Positions 33,003 through 41,397 of a stretch of DNA of 64,000 nucleotides are shown here, piece by piece (position 1 is the stretch's first letter; each line of letters opens with the position of its first letter). Under the pieces are notes generated by a model. It had not been told where the DNA came from, searched no databases, and saw only the letters and a list, made by a program, of their open reading frames with translations. Made by a program: the position numbers and the translations under genes. The DNA is from Amycolatopsis bullii (GTDB lineage: Bacteria; Actinomycetota; Actinomycetes; Mycobacteriales; Pseudonocardiaceae): NCBI RefSeq assembly GCF_014654205.1, contig NZ_BNAW01000023.1, forward strand, positions 62,001 through 126,000, written 5' to 3'.

Positions 33003-33839
33003 ATGAGCAAGAAGTTGCGGCCGGTTCTCATCGGCACGCTCGGCGCCGCGTCCGTCGCGGCCCTCGTGATCACCACGCCCGCGTTCTCCTCGGCCGCCCC
33101 GGCGCCGGTGAGCGCGTCCGTGCTCGCCGTCGGCGACCTTTCGGCGCCGGCGAAGAAGGAAATCGCGATGAAGCTGGTCTCCAGCGCGGAAAACTCCTCG
33201 CTGGACTGGAAAGCGCAGTACAAGTACATCGAGGACATCGGTGACGGCCGCGGCTACACCGCGGGCATCATCGGCTTCTGTTCGGGCACCGGTGACATGC
33301 TCGAACTGGTCGAGGCGTACACGAATTCGGTCCCGGACAACCCCCTCGCCAAGTTCCTTCCCGCGCTGCGCAAGGTGAACGGCACGGACTCGCACGCGGG
33401 CCTGGGCTCGGCGTTCGAGAGCGCCTGGAAGCAGGCCGCGGCGACGACGGCGTTCCAGACGGCGCAGAACAACGAGCGCGACCGCGTCTACTTCAACCCG
33501 TCGGTGAACCAGGGCAAGGCGGACGGGCTGAGCAACCTCGGCCAGTTCGCCTACTACGACGCCATCGTGATGCACGGACCGGGCACCAGCTCCGACAGCT
33601 TCGGCGGCATCCGCAGGACGGCGATGCAGAAGGCGAAGACCCCGGCCCAGGGCGGCGACGAAGCCACGTACCTCAAGGCGTTCTTCGCCGCGCGCAAGGT
33701 GATCATGAAGCAGGAGGAGGCGCACGCGGACACCTCCCGCGTGGACACCGAGCAGCTGAAGTTCCTGAATGAAGGCAACTTCGACCTGCACACGCCCCTG
33801 AAGTGGAAGGTGTACGGCGACTCGTACACGATCAACTGA
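33003..33839 (+). CDS. csn: Secreted GH46 chitosanase
   Basis: A 278-residue extracellular endo-chitosanase, hydrolysing beta-1,4-linked glucosamine with inversion. The signal peptide is about residues 1-32 (KKLRPVLIGTLGAASVAALV). Catalytic acid E63 in LVSSAENSSLDWK and base D81 in IEDIGDGRGYTAGI have the 18-residue spacing of E22/D40 in Streptomyces N174 chitosanase. The length is standard. ATG 33003 with an AAAGGG-like ribosome site. Regulation is probably through the DasR-like element upstream. Confidence 0.95.
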   Translation: MSKKLRPVLIGTLGAASVAALVITTPAFSSAAPAPVSASVLAVGDLSAPAKKEIAMKLVSSAENSSLDWKAQYKYIEDIGDGRGYTAGIIGFCSGTGDMLELVEAYTNSVPDNPLAKFLPALRKVNGTDSHAGLGSAFESAWKQAAATTAFQTAQNNERDRVYFNPSVNQGKADGLSNLGQFAYYDAIVMHGPGTSSDSFGGIRRTAMQKAKTPAQGGDEATYLKAFFAARKVIMKQEEAHADTSRVDTEQLKFLNEGNFDLHTPLKWKVYGDSYTIN

Positions 33840-33845
33840 GCCGGG

Positions 33846-34832
33846 TCATCGGGTCAGGAGCGCATCCGCCGTCCGGGTGTTGAGGATGCGCTCCGGCCCG
33901 ATGCCCGCCTTGATCGCGCGTTCGCACCCGTAACCCAGCCAATCCAGCTGCCCCGGCGCGTGCGCATCGCTGTCGATCGTGAAGTCACACCCGATCTCCG
34001 CCGCCAGCCGCAGCAACCGCATCGGCGGATCCAGCCGTTCCGGCCGCGAGTTGATCTCCACCGCGACCCCGTTCTCCCGGCACGCCGTGAACACCTTCTC
34101 CGCGTCGAACTCCGACTCCGGCCGCCCGCGGCCCACCACCAGCCGTCCGGTGCAGTGGCCCAGCACCCGCACGTGCGGGTTGCGGACCGCCGCCACCATC
34201 CGGCGCGTCATGTCCCGCGAAGGCATCCGCAGCTTCGAATGCACGCTCGCCACCACGAAGTCCAGCTGCCCCAGCAGCTCCTCTTCCTGGTCCAGCGATC
34301 CGTCGTCGAGGATGTCGACCTCGATGCCGTGCAGCAACCGGAACGGCGCCATCAGCTCGTTGGCCTTCGCGACGATCTGCATCTGCGTCCGGAGCCGGTC
34401 CGGGGACAGCCCGTTCGCGACCGTCAGCCGCGGCGAGTGGTCGGTCAGCACCATCCACTCGTGGCCGACGTCCCGGCCCGCGACCGCCATCTCGCCGATC
34501 GAACTGCCGCCGTCCGACCAGTCCGAATGGGTGTGGCAGTCGCCGCGCAACGCCGACCGCAGCGGCTCCCCGTCCGGCAGCTTCTTCTCGACGATCTTGC
34601 CCCGGTACGCCGGGTCGCGGCCGGCCAGCGCGTCCTCGATCACCCCCGCGGTGGCCTTGCCGATCCCGGGCAACGACGTCAGCGTGCCGTTCTCCGCCAT
34701 CTGCGCCAGCTTCTCGGCGCCGGTCTTGTCGACGGTCGCCGCCGCGTTGCGGAACGCGCGGACGCGGTAGGTCGGTTCCCCCGCGCGTTCGAGCTGGAAC
34801 GCGATCTCCCGCAACGCCCATGCCGGATCCAT
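33846..34832 (-). CDS. PHP-domain phosphoesterase with N-terminal HhH (PolX-like without polymerase)
   Basis: 328 residues. The N-terminal 90 residues carry helix-hairpin-helix DNA-binding features of PolX (YRVRAFRNAAATVD, LTSLPGIGKATAGVIEDAL), and a PHP phosphoesterase follows with metal motifs DCHTHSDWSDG, LTDHSPR, HGIEVDILDDG, SVHSKL, GHCTGRL and DSDAHAP. The nucleotidyltransferase core of PolX is absent. Family members could process 3' DNA ends. It precedes a YfcE-like phosphatase gene, but 9-base spacing to 34842 suggests co-transcription. Confidence 0.85.
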   Translation of the reverse strand: MDPAWALREIAFQLERAGEPTYRVRAFRNAAATVDKTGAEKLAQMAENGTLTSLPGIGKATAGVIEDALAGRDPAYRGKIVEKKLPDGEPLRSALRGDCHTHSDWSDGGSSIGEMAVAGRDVGHEWMVLTDHSPRLTVANGLSPDRLRTQMQIVAKANELMAPFRLLHGIEVDILDDGSLDQEEELLGQLDFVVASVHSKLRMPSRDMTRRMVAAVRNPHVRVLGHCTGRLVVGRGRPESEFDAEKVFTACRENGVAVEINSRPERLDPPMRLLRLAAEIGCDFTIDSDAHAPGQLDWLGYGCERAIKAGIGPERILNTRTADALLTR

Positions 34833-34841
34833 GGGACCTGT

Positions 34842-35345
34842 CTACCCCCTCCGGGGCAGTTGATGCAGCTCGACGTCCGCCAAGGCACCCTCGCGCACCA
34901 CGGCGGTCTGGTACGTGCAGTACGGCTGGCGACGCCGGTCGGTCGGCGAACCCGGGTTGAGCAGCCGCAGCCCGGACGGCGTCACCGTGTCCCACGGGAT
35001 ATGGCTGTGGCCGAAGACCAGCACGTCGGTGTCCGGGAACTGCGCGTCGCACCGCTGCTCGCGGCCCTGCTTGGCGCCCGTCTCGTGGATCACGGCCAGG
35101 CGCACGCCGTCCAGCTCCGCCCGCGCGATCTCGGGCAGCCGGGCCCGCAGGTCCGGGCCGTCGTTGTTGCCGTACACGCCGATCAGCCGCTTGCTGCGCG
35201 CCTCCAGCTCGTCGAGCAGGGCGACATCGACCCAGTCGCCCGCGTGCACGACGACGTCGGCGGCCGCGACCTCGGCCCACACCTGCGGCGGCAGCTCGCG
35301 GGCGCGGGCGGGCAGGTGCGTGTCGGAGATCAGCAGCAGCTTCAT
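34842..35345 (-). CDS. YfcE/MJ0936-type metallophosphoesterase
   Basis: A 167-residue calcineurin-fold phosphoesterase with the usual blocks SDTHLPA (with D and H metal ligands), HAGDWVD, GNNDGPD, and FGHSHIP. It is a small single-domain phosphodiesterase. ATG 35345 overlaps the stop of the GntR gene (ATGA), so gntR, yfcE-like and PHP genes form a leftward operon. Substrate unknown. Confidence 0.88.
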   Translation of the reverse strand: MKLLLISDTHLPARARELPPQVWAEVAAADVVVHAGDWVDVALLDELEARSKRLIGVYGNNDGPDLRARLPEIARAELDGVRLAVIHETGAKQGREQRCDAQFPDTDVLVFGHSHIPWDTVTPSGLRLLNPGSPTDRRRQPYCTYQTAVVREGALADVELHQLPRRG

Positions 35346-35995
35346 CCGATGGCCTTCAGCACCCGCTCCAGGAACCCGCCGATGTGGTCGCGCAGCAGCG
35401 CGGCCGCGCCCTCGGCGTCGCCCTTCTTCGCCGCGGCGAGAACCGCCTTGTGCTCGGTCCACTCCTTCTTCCAGCTCGGGTTGGCCTCCCAGCCGACGAC
35501 GCTGATCAGCGCCGCGCGGTCCTTGAGGTCGTCGAGGATGCTGACCAGCAGCGGGTTGCCGCAGCCGCGGTAGAGGGCGCGGTGGAACCGGCGGTTCAGC
35601 AGGCTCAGCGCGGCCTGGTCCTTGTCCGCGATGGCCGTCGACGCCTCCTTCAGCGCCTCGGCCGCGTCGTCCAGCAGCTCGGGTTCGTGCTGCTCGACGG
35701 TCCGCCGGACGGCCTCGGGTTCGAGCACCATCCGCACGTCGTAGACGGACTTCGCGAGCTCGGCGTCGACCGTGATCACCGACGCGCCCTTGTACGGGCT
35801 GAACGTCACCAGCCCGGAGTTGGACAGCACCTTGAGCGCCTCGCGCACGGGGGTCTTCGACACGCCGAGCCGCGCGGCCAGCTCCGCTTCGACGAGCGGC
35901 TGGCCGGGCACCAGCTCCCGGGTCAGGATGCCGCGGCGGATCTCCTCCAGGACCACTTCGGTCCGGGAGGCGGGCAGGCTGAACGTCCCGGTCAT
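35342..35995 (-). CDS. GntR/FadR-family regulator with FCD domain
   Basis: A 217-residue regulator: winged helix at residues 10-75 (EIRRGILTRELVPGQPLVEAE, then VSKTPVREALKVL) and an FCD all-helical effector domain with metal-binding D/H residues (RRFHRALYRGCGN). FCD GntR proteins typically sense carboxylic acids. It faces a sugar-acid dehydratase-family gene across 77 bases with a GTAT-N10-ATAC element, so aldonate-responsive control of that gene is likely. Confidence 0.87.
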   Translation of the reverse strand: MTGTFSLPASRTEVVLEEIRRGILTRELVPGQPLVEAELAARLGVSKTPVREALKVLSNSGLVTFSPYKGASVITVDAELAKSVYDVRMVLEPEAVRRTVEQHEPELLDDAAEALKEASTAIADKDQAALSLLNRRFHRALYRGCGNPLLVSILDDLKDRAALISVVGWEANPSWKKEWTEHKAVLAAAKKGDAEGAAALLRDHIGGFLERVLKAIG

Positions 35996-36046
35996 GACGC
36001 GCTCCCTAGGTAGTGTCGGAACCCATTCAACCAGGCCAGGCAGATC

Positions 36047-36064
36047 GTATATCAGATGCCATAC
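36047..36064. promoter_or_regulatory. Candidate GntR operator upstream of the dehydratase
   Basis: GTAT and ATAC arms separated by 10 bases, in an AT-rich patch (ATCGTATATCAGATGCCATA) 8 bases before the dehydratase start. AT-rich palindromes like this are usual FCD-GntR sites. It also covers the probable -10 region. Confidence 0.42.
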
Positions 36065-36072
36065 TGGATTGC

Positions 36073-37785
36073 ATGAAGCAACCCGAGGAACTCCGCAGCC
36101 ACCGGTGGTTCGGCGGCGACGAACTGCGCACCTTCAGCCACCGCGCCCGCAGCCGCCAGCTCGGCTACAACCCGGAAGAGCACCTCGGCAAACCGGTCAT
36201 CGGCATCCTCAACACCTGGTCGGACATCAACCCCTGCCACATGCACCTGCGCGAACGCGCCGAACAGGTCAAGCGCGGCGTCTGGCAGGCCGGCGGCTTC
36301 CCGCTGGAGTTCCCGGTCGCCACGCTGTCGGAGACCTACCAGAAGCCGACGCCCATGCTCTACCGCAACCTCCTCGCCATGGAGACCGAGGAGATCCTGC
36401 GGTCCTACCCGATCGACGGCGCCGTCCTGATGGGCGGCTGCGACAAGACCACGCCGGCGCTGCTGATGGGCGCGGCCAGCGCCGGCCTGCCCGCGATCTT
36501 CGTCCCCGCCGGGCCGATGCTGCGCGGGCACTGGCGCAACGAGGTCCTCGGCAGCGGCACCGACATGTGGAAGTACTGGGACGACAAGCGCGCCGGGCTG
36601 ATCGGCGACGCCGAACTGTCCGAACTGGAGCGCGGGCTGGCCCGGTCACCGGGGCACTGCATGACCATGGGGACGGCGTCGACCATGACTTCGGCCGCCG
36701 AGGTGCTCGGCGTGACGCTGCCGGGTGCGGCGTCGATCCCCGCCGTCGACTCCGCGCACCACCGGATGGCCGCGGCCAGCGGCGCGCGGATCGTCGACAT
36801 GGTCTGGGAAGACCTCACCCTCACGCAGGTGCTGGACAAGCGGGCCTACGCCGACGCCATCACCACCGTGCTCGCGCTCGGCGGCTCGACCAACGCCGTG
36901 ATCCACCTGATCGCGATGGCCGGCCGCAGCGGGATCCCGGTCAGCCTGGCCGACTTCGACGCCATCGCGCGGCGCGTGCCGGTGCTGGCGAACATCCGGC
37001 CCGGCGGCGCCTGGCTGATGGAGGACTTCTACTACGCGGGCGGCCTGCCCGGGCTGCTGTCGCGGCTGACCGACCTGCTGCACACCGACCGGCTCACCGT
37101 CACCGGCCGCACCCTCGGCGAGAACCTCGAACCGGCGCGGGTGCACAACGACGACGTCATCCGGACCCGGGACAACCCGGTCGCCGCCGAGGGCGGGGTC
37201 GCGGTGCTGCACGGGAACCTGGCGCCCTCGGGCGCGGTCATCAAGCACATCGCGGCCGAGGAGCACCTGCTGACGCACACCGGCCCGGCCGTCGTGTTCG
37301 AGAACTACCCCGACCTCAAGAAGCGGATCGACGACCCGGCGATCACCGCGGACTCGGTGCTGGTGCTGCGCGGCTCCGGCCCGCTCGGCGGCCCCGGCAT
37401 GCTCGAGTACGGGATGCTGCCGATCCCCGCCCACCTGCTCGAACAGGGGGTCCGGGACATGGTCCGGATCTCCGACGCGCGGATGAGCGGCACCAGCTAC
37501 GGCGCCTGCGTCCTGCACGTGGCCCCCGAGTCGCACGTCGGCGGCCCGCTGGCGCTGGTCCGGGACGGCGACCTGATCACCTTGGACGTTCCGTCCCGGA
37601 CCCTGCGGCTCGAGGTGTCCGATGAGGAGCTGGCGCGACGGCGTGCGGAGTGGACCGCACCGGCCCCGCGGTTCGAACGCGGTTACGGTGCGCTCTACAG
37701 CGAACACATCACGCAGGCCGACGCAGGCTGCGACTTCGACTTCCTGGCCCGCGCCGGCCACAACCCCGAACCCGACGCCCGCTGA
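36073..37785 (+). CDS. IlvD/Edd-family dehydratase, probable sugar-acid (aldonate) dehydratase
   Basis: A 570-residue Fe-S dehydratase: cluster cysteines C55 in NTWSDINPCH and C123 in GGCDKTTPAL, the SPGHCMTMGTASTM third-Cys motif, the Lys/Gly loop IRPGGAWLMEDFYYAGGLPG and the C-terminal DARMSGTSYGACV with the catalytic serine. The NTWSDINPCH and SHRWFG N-terminus resemble L-arabonate/pentonate dehydratases more than IlvD. ATG 36073 is preferred; a GTG at 36013 would run through the operator. A GntR regulator faces it, which fits a catabolic sugar-acid role. It ends in a 42-bp palindrome. Confidence 0.87.
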   Translation: MKQPEELRSHRWFGGDELRTFSHRARSRQLGYNPEEHLGKPVIGILNTWSDINPCHMHLRERAEQVKRGVWQAGGFPLEFPVATLSETYQKPTPMLYRNLLAMETEEILRSYPIDGAVLMGGCDKTTPALLMGAASAGLPAIFVPAGPMLRGHWRNEVLGSGTDMWKYWDDKRAGLIGDAELSELERGLARSPGHCMTMGTASTMTSAAEVLGVTLPGAASIPAVDSAHHRMAAASGARIVDMVWEDLTLTQVLDKRAYADAITTVLALGGSTNAVIHLIAMAGRSGIPVSLADFDAIARRVPVLANIRPGGAWLMEDFYYAGGLPGLLSRLTDLLHTDRLTVTGRTLGENLEPARVHNDDVIRTRDNPVAAEGGVAVLHGNLAPSGAVIKHIAAEEHLLTHTGPAVVFENYPDLKKRIDDPAITADSVLVLRGSGPLGGPGMLEYGMLPIPAHLLEQGVRDMVRISDARMSGTSYGACVLHVAPESHVGGPLALVRDGDLITLDVPSRTLRLEVSDEELARRRAEWTAPAPRFERGYGALYSEHITQADAGCDFDFLARAGHNPEPDAR

Positions 37786-37824
37786 CCCGAGGGGCACTTT
37801 CACGTGAAAGTGCCCCTCGGGTCA
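37783..37824. terminator. 42-bp perfect palindrome beginning at the dehydratase stop codon
   Basis: The TGA stop (37783-37785) is the first triplet of a perfect 21+21-base palindrome without a spacer, centred on CACGTG at 37802. It is a very stable cruciform/hairpin and almost certainly terminates the dehydratase transcript. Nothing else lies between it and the next start (37939) except the next gene's promoter region. Confidence 0.82.
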
Positions 37825-37938
37825 GGATTCCGTGACCGATTCATCCCCCGTTAGGGCGAGTAGTACGGCTTGTCCGGGTGCCCCGTACGCTGTTCCCGTC
37901 ACCGACGCAACCCGGTGCCGCGTTGAAGGGGTGGAGAG

Positions 37939-39720
37939 TTGCCGTACGAACCGCACTGGCCCGACTCGCACGGCGAGCAGACCGACGTCCTCCCGGTCGT
38001 CCGGCCCCAGCCGGAACCGGGTCCCGCCGCGAAGCGCTCCTTCCGCAAGGCCGGCCTGATCGCGGGCGGCGTCTTCGGCGTGCTGGTCGCGATCTACGGG
38101 ATCGACATCCTGATCAGCCAGGGCAGCGTCCCGCGCGGGGTGACCGTCGCCGGCGTCGACGTCGGCGGGATGGGCCGCGAGGCGGCCGAGCAGGAACTGC
38201 GCGGGAAGATCGAGCCGCGGCTCACGCGCCCGCTCGCCGTCACCGCGGGCGAGTACCAGGGCACGCTGGCGCCGACGCTCGCCGGGCTGAAGCTCGACTG
38301 GCCGAAGACCCTCGACCAGGCGGGCGAGCAGCCGCTGAACCCCTTCACGCGCCTGTCTTCGCTGTTCTCCAGCCGCGAGGTCGGCGTCGTCAGCCACGCC
38401 GACAACGCCAAGCTCACCGGCGCGCTGGAGTCGCTGCGCGCCCAGGTCGACCGCGACCCGGTCGAGGGCACGGTGAAGTTCGAGGGCGCCAAGCCGGTCG
38501 CCGTGCCGCCGAAGACCGGGCAGAAGCTCGACGTGCCGGCCGCGACCGCCGCCGTCGTCGAAAAGTGGGCGAGCGGGGAAACGCTGGTGCTGCCGGTGAC
38601 CAGCACGCCGGTCCGCACCACGCCGGAAGCCGTCCAGGCGGCACTCGACGGCTTCGCGCGGCCCGCCGTGTCCGGGCCGCTGCTGATCAAGGGCGACGGC
38701 AAGGTCGCCACCGTGAAGCCGGAGGCGATCGCCGCGGCCATCACCTTCGAACCGGCCGACGGCGGCGGGCTGAACCCGAAGATCGACAACGCGAAGATCG
38801 CCGAAGCCGCCGGGCCGCAGCTGAAGTCCACCGAGAAGGAGGGCAAGGACGCGACCGTCGTCTTCGAAGGCGGCAAGCCCGCGGTCGACCCCTCCACCGA
38901 CGGGCGGACCATCGACTGGGACCCCAGCCTCAAGCCGCTGCCCGACGTGCTGAAGAAGACCGAGGGCCGCGAAGTCCCGGCCGTCTACAAGGACAGCCCG
39001 GCGAAGGTGACCACCGAGCAGGCGAACCAGCTCGGCATCAAGGAAGTCGTCGGCGAGTTCACCACCCAGAAGTTCGCGGCCGACTCCGGCGTGAACATCC
39101 GGGTCGTCGCCCAGAAGGTGAACGGCGCCATCGTCAAGCCCGGGGAAACCTTCAGCCTCAACGGTTTCACCGGCCCGCGCGGCACCGCCCAGGGCTACGT
39201 CGAAGCGGGCGTGATCAAGGACGGCGCCCCCGGACGCGAGGTCGGCGGCGGCATTTCGCAGTTCGCGACCACGCTGTACAACGCGGCCTACTTCGCGGGC
39301 CTGAAGGACGCGGGGCACAAGGAGCACAGCTACTACATCAGCCGCTACCCCGCCGCGCGCGAGGCGACGGTGTTCCAGAACCCCAACGGCTCCAGCGTCA
39401 TCGACCTCAAGTTCACCAACGACTCGCCGACCGGCATCGCGATCCAGACGATCTGGACGCCGTCGTCGATCACCGTGAAGCTGTGGGGCACCAAGCGCTA
39501 CACCGTCGAGTCGATCGAAGGCGCCCAGACCAACCAGAGCGAACCCCCGACCAAGCCGGGGCCCGCCGAGAACTGCCACCCCTCGAACGGCGCGCCGGGG
39601 TTCACCACCAGCAACACCCGCGTGCTCAAGGACGCCGCCACCGGCCGCGAGGTCGGCCGGTCGACCCGGACGGTCCACTACAACCCGCAGCCGAAAATCG
39701 TGTGCGGCGAAGGCCAGTGA
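37939..39720 (+). CDS. VanW-family protein with PG-binding-4 domains
   Basis: A 593-residue membrane-anchored extracytoplasmic protein. Residues about 35-55 form a signal-anchor (AGLIAGGVFGVLVAIYGIDI); two PG_binding_4-like domains follow (VPRGVTVAGVDVGGMGREAA to about residue 350), then a VanW domain (FTTQKFAADSGVNIRVVAQK through EVGGGISQFATTLYNAAYFA). YoaR/VanW proteins are associated with cell-wall L,D- or glycopeptide-related functions, but the biochemistry is unknown. The TTG start at 37939 has a purine-rich GGGGTGGAG just before it. Confidence 0.85.
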   Translation: MPYEPHWPDSHGEQTDVLPVVRPQPEPGPAAKRSFRKAGLIAGGVFGVLVAIYGIDILISQGSVPRGVTVAGVDVGGMGREAAEQELRGKIEPRLTRPLAVTAGEYQGTLAPTLAGLKLDWPKTLDQAGEQPLNPFTRLSSLFSSREVGVVSHADNAKLTGALESLRAQVDRDPVEGTVKFEGAKPVAVPPKTGQKLDVPAATAAVVEKWASGETLVLPVTSTPVRTTPEAVQAALDGFARPAVSGPLLIKGDGKVATVKPEAIAAAITFEPADGGGLNPKIDNAKIAEAAGPQLKSTEKEGKDATVVFEGGKPAVDPSTDGRTIDWDPSLKPLPDVLKKTEGREVPAVYKDSPAKVTTEQANQLGIKEVVGEFTTQKFAADSGVNIRVVAQKVNGAIVKPGETFSLNGFTGPRGTAQGYVEAGVIKDGAPGREVGGGISQFATTLYNAAYFAGLKDAGHKEHSYYISRYPAAREATVFQNPNGSSVIDLKFTNDSPTGIAIQTIWTPSSITVKLWGTKRYTVESIEGAQTNQSEPPTKPGPAENCHPSNGAPGFTTSNTRVLKDAATGREVGRSTRTVHYNPQPKIVCGEGQ

Positions 39721-39771
39721 CCTCCGAACGGACGTTCACCCTGAGCGTCCGCAACGGTACCCTGAGTGCCC

Positions 39772-40971
39772 ATGAAACTGCGCGCGGCAGGCTTCCGGGA
39801 CGTCCTCGCCGTGACCGAGTTCCGGGCGCTGTTCGCGGCCCAGCTGGTTTCGGTCACCGGTGACCAGCTGGCCCGGGTCGCGCTGTCGATCCTGGTCTAC
39901 GACCGGACGAATTCGCCGGGCTGGGCCGCGCTGACCTACGCGCTGACGTTCCTGCCCGACCTCGTCGGCGGGCCGCTGCTGGCCGGGCTCGCCGACCGGC
40001 ACCCGCCGCGGGCGGTGATGGTCCTGTCCGACCTCCTGCGGGCCCTCGCGGTGGCCGTGATGGCGCTGCCCGGGCTCCCGCTGCCGGCCGTCGCGGCGCT
40101 GCTGGTCGGCGTCCAGCTGTTCAACCCGGTCTGGAACTCGGCGCGCGCCGCGCTGCTGCCGCAGGTGCTGCCGGGCGAGACGTTCGTGCCCGGGATGGGC
40201 CTGCTGATGATGCTGGTGCAGGCCGGCCAGGTCGCCGGGTTCGCGCTCGGCGGGCTGCTCGTGGCCGGTCTCGGCACCGGTGGCGCCCTCATGGCGGACG
40301 CGGCGAGCTTCGCGGTGTCGGCCCTGTTCCTGGTCTCCGGGGTCCTGCCGCGGCCGCCGCGGGAAACCTCGGGTGTCCGCTGGTGGCCGCACGTCCGGGC
40401 GGGCTGGACGGTCGTGGCCGGCGACCGGCGGCGGCTCGCCCTGGTGGCGCTGGGGTGCGTCTCGGGGTGCTACATCGCGGGCGAGGCGATCGCCGCCCCG
40501 TACGCCGCCGAGCTCGGCGGGGGCCCGGTGGTCGTCGGGCTGCTGCTCGGGACGTTCGCGCTGGGGAACGTGCTGGGCATGGCCGCGTTGTCGCGGATCC
40601 CGCCCGCGCAGCGGGGCCGGCTGCTGGGGCCGCTCGCGGCGCTGGCGTGCGCGGCTTTGCTCGGCTGCGCGCTGAAACCGGACCTGGTGGCCACTTTGGC
40701 GCTGTTCACGCTGTGCGGAGTGGCCAGTTCGTACAACTTGATCGCGAACACGACGTTCGTGCAGCTCACCCCGGACGCGCAGCGCGCGCAGGCGTTCGGG
40801 TTCGCGTTGACGGCGTTGCGGGTTTCGCAGGGCCTGGGCGTGGTGCTGGCGGGGCTGGCGGCCGAGCGGGCGGCTCCGCACGGCGTCGTCGCGGGTGCGG
40901 GTGCGATCGGCGTGGTGGCGGCGCTCGGGGCGGCCCGGCTGTGGCGGCGGGCGCACCCGGAACCCCGGTGA
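39772..40971 (+). CDS. MFS transporter
   Basis: A 399-residue major facilitator with about 12 predicted membrane helices and MFS loop motifs (VTGDQLARVALSILVYDRTN, GLADRHPPRAVMV with the loop 2-3 DR). It resembles the drug/metabolite efflux MFS_3 group. ATG 39772 is chosen over the upstream GTG 39766. It converges 30 bases from the PTDWT peptide gene; an export role for that product is speculative. Confidence 0.87.
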   Translation: MKLRAAGFRDVLAVTEFRALFAAQLVSVTGDQLARVALSILVYDRTNSPGWAALTYALTFLPDLVGGPLLAGLADRHPPRAVMVLSDLLRALAVAVMALPGLPLPAVAALLVGVQLFNPVWNSARAALLPQVLPGETFVPGMGLLMMLVQAGQVAGFALGGLLVAGLGTGGALMADAASFAVSALFLVSGVLPRPPRETSGVRWWPHVRAGWTVVAGDRRRLALVALGCVSGCYIAGEAIAAPYAAELGGGPVVVGLLLGTFALGNVLGMAALSRIPPAQRGRLLGPLAALACAALLGCALKPDLVATLALFTLCGVASSYNLIANTTFVQLTPDAQRAQAFGFALTALRVSQGLGVVLAGLAAERAAPHGVVAGAGAIGVVAALGAARLWRRAHPEPR

Positions 40972-41001
40972 CCGGCGCGGACGCCGGTCACCGGGACCCG
41001 A

Positions 41002-41259
41002 TCAGGACTGCGTCCAGTCGGTCGGGCACTGCGGCAGCGCTGGCGCGACGCCGGGACGGGTCCAATCGGTCGGCAGCTCGCGCACGGTCCAGTCAGTGGG
41101 CAGTGCGCGGGCGGTCCAGTCGGTCGGCAGCTGCCGCGGGGTCCAGTCGGTCGGGATCGCCCGCGTCCAGTCGGTGGGGAGCTGCCGGGTCCAGTCGGTC
41201 GGCCGCTGCGCGCGGCGGCGGGACGGGACGATGTTGCTGCCGTTCAGGAAGTGCGACAT
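41002..41259 (-). CDS. Peptide with seven PTDWT repeats (candidate multi-core peptide precursor)
   Basis: An 85-residue ORF from ATG 41259, with an AGGAG ribosome site 7 bases upstream. Residues 1-19 (MSHFLNGSNIVPSRRRAQR) form a short, basic N-terminal segment; then PTDWT occurs seven times at residues 20, 28, 36, 45, 54, 63 and 79, spaced 8, 8, 9, 9, 9 and 16. Linkers (RQL, RAI, PRQL, ARAL, VREL, RPGVAPALPQC) vary. In the DNA the motif copies carry four different silent changes (P, T, D, T codons) and no replacement, so the pentapeptide itself is under selection. There is no signal peptide and no maturation enzyme (ATP-grasp, radical SAM, YcaO, lanthionine synthetase) next to it. The layout is like repeated-core modified peptides; I cannot name the class. 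Divergent from a GGDEF gene, convergent with an MFS transporter. Confidence 0.78.
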   Translation of the reverse strand: MSHFLNGSNIVPSRRRAQRPTDWTRQLPTDWTRAIPTDWTPRQLPTDWTARALPTDWTVRELPTDWTRPGVAPALPQCPTDWTQS

Positions 41260-41397
41260 GGTGTTCTCCTGGTTGTGAGGGGAAGTTGCACGGTGCGTGA
41301 TCGGACCGTAGCCTGACCGGCCTAGTGACACACCGCGGTCATTCGATTACAGTGACGATTTCCGCGAAGAGTTCCGTCCTGAACAGAAGGGCGTTTC

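Noticed and set aside
36013-36072. A GTG start at 36013 extending the dehydratase by 20 residues.
   Set aside because: The stretch holds an AT-rich operator-like element and lacks similarity to the SHRWFG start of related dehydratases; ATG 36073 is better.
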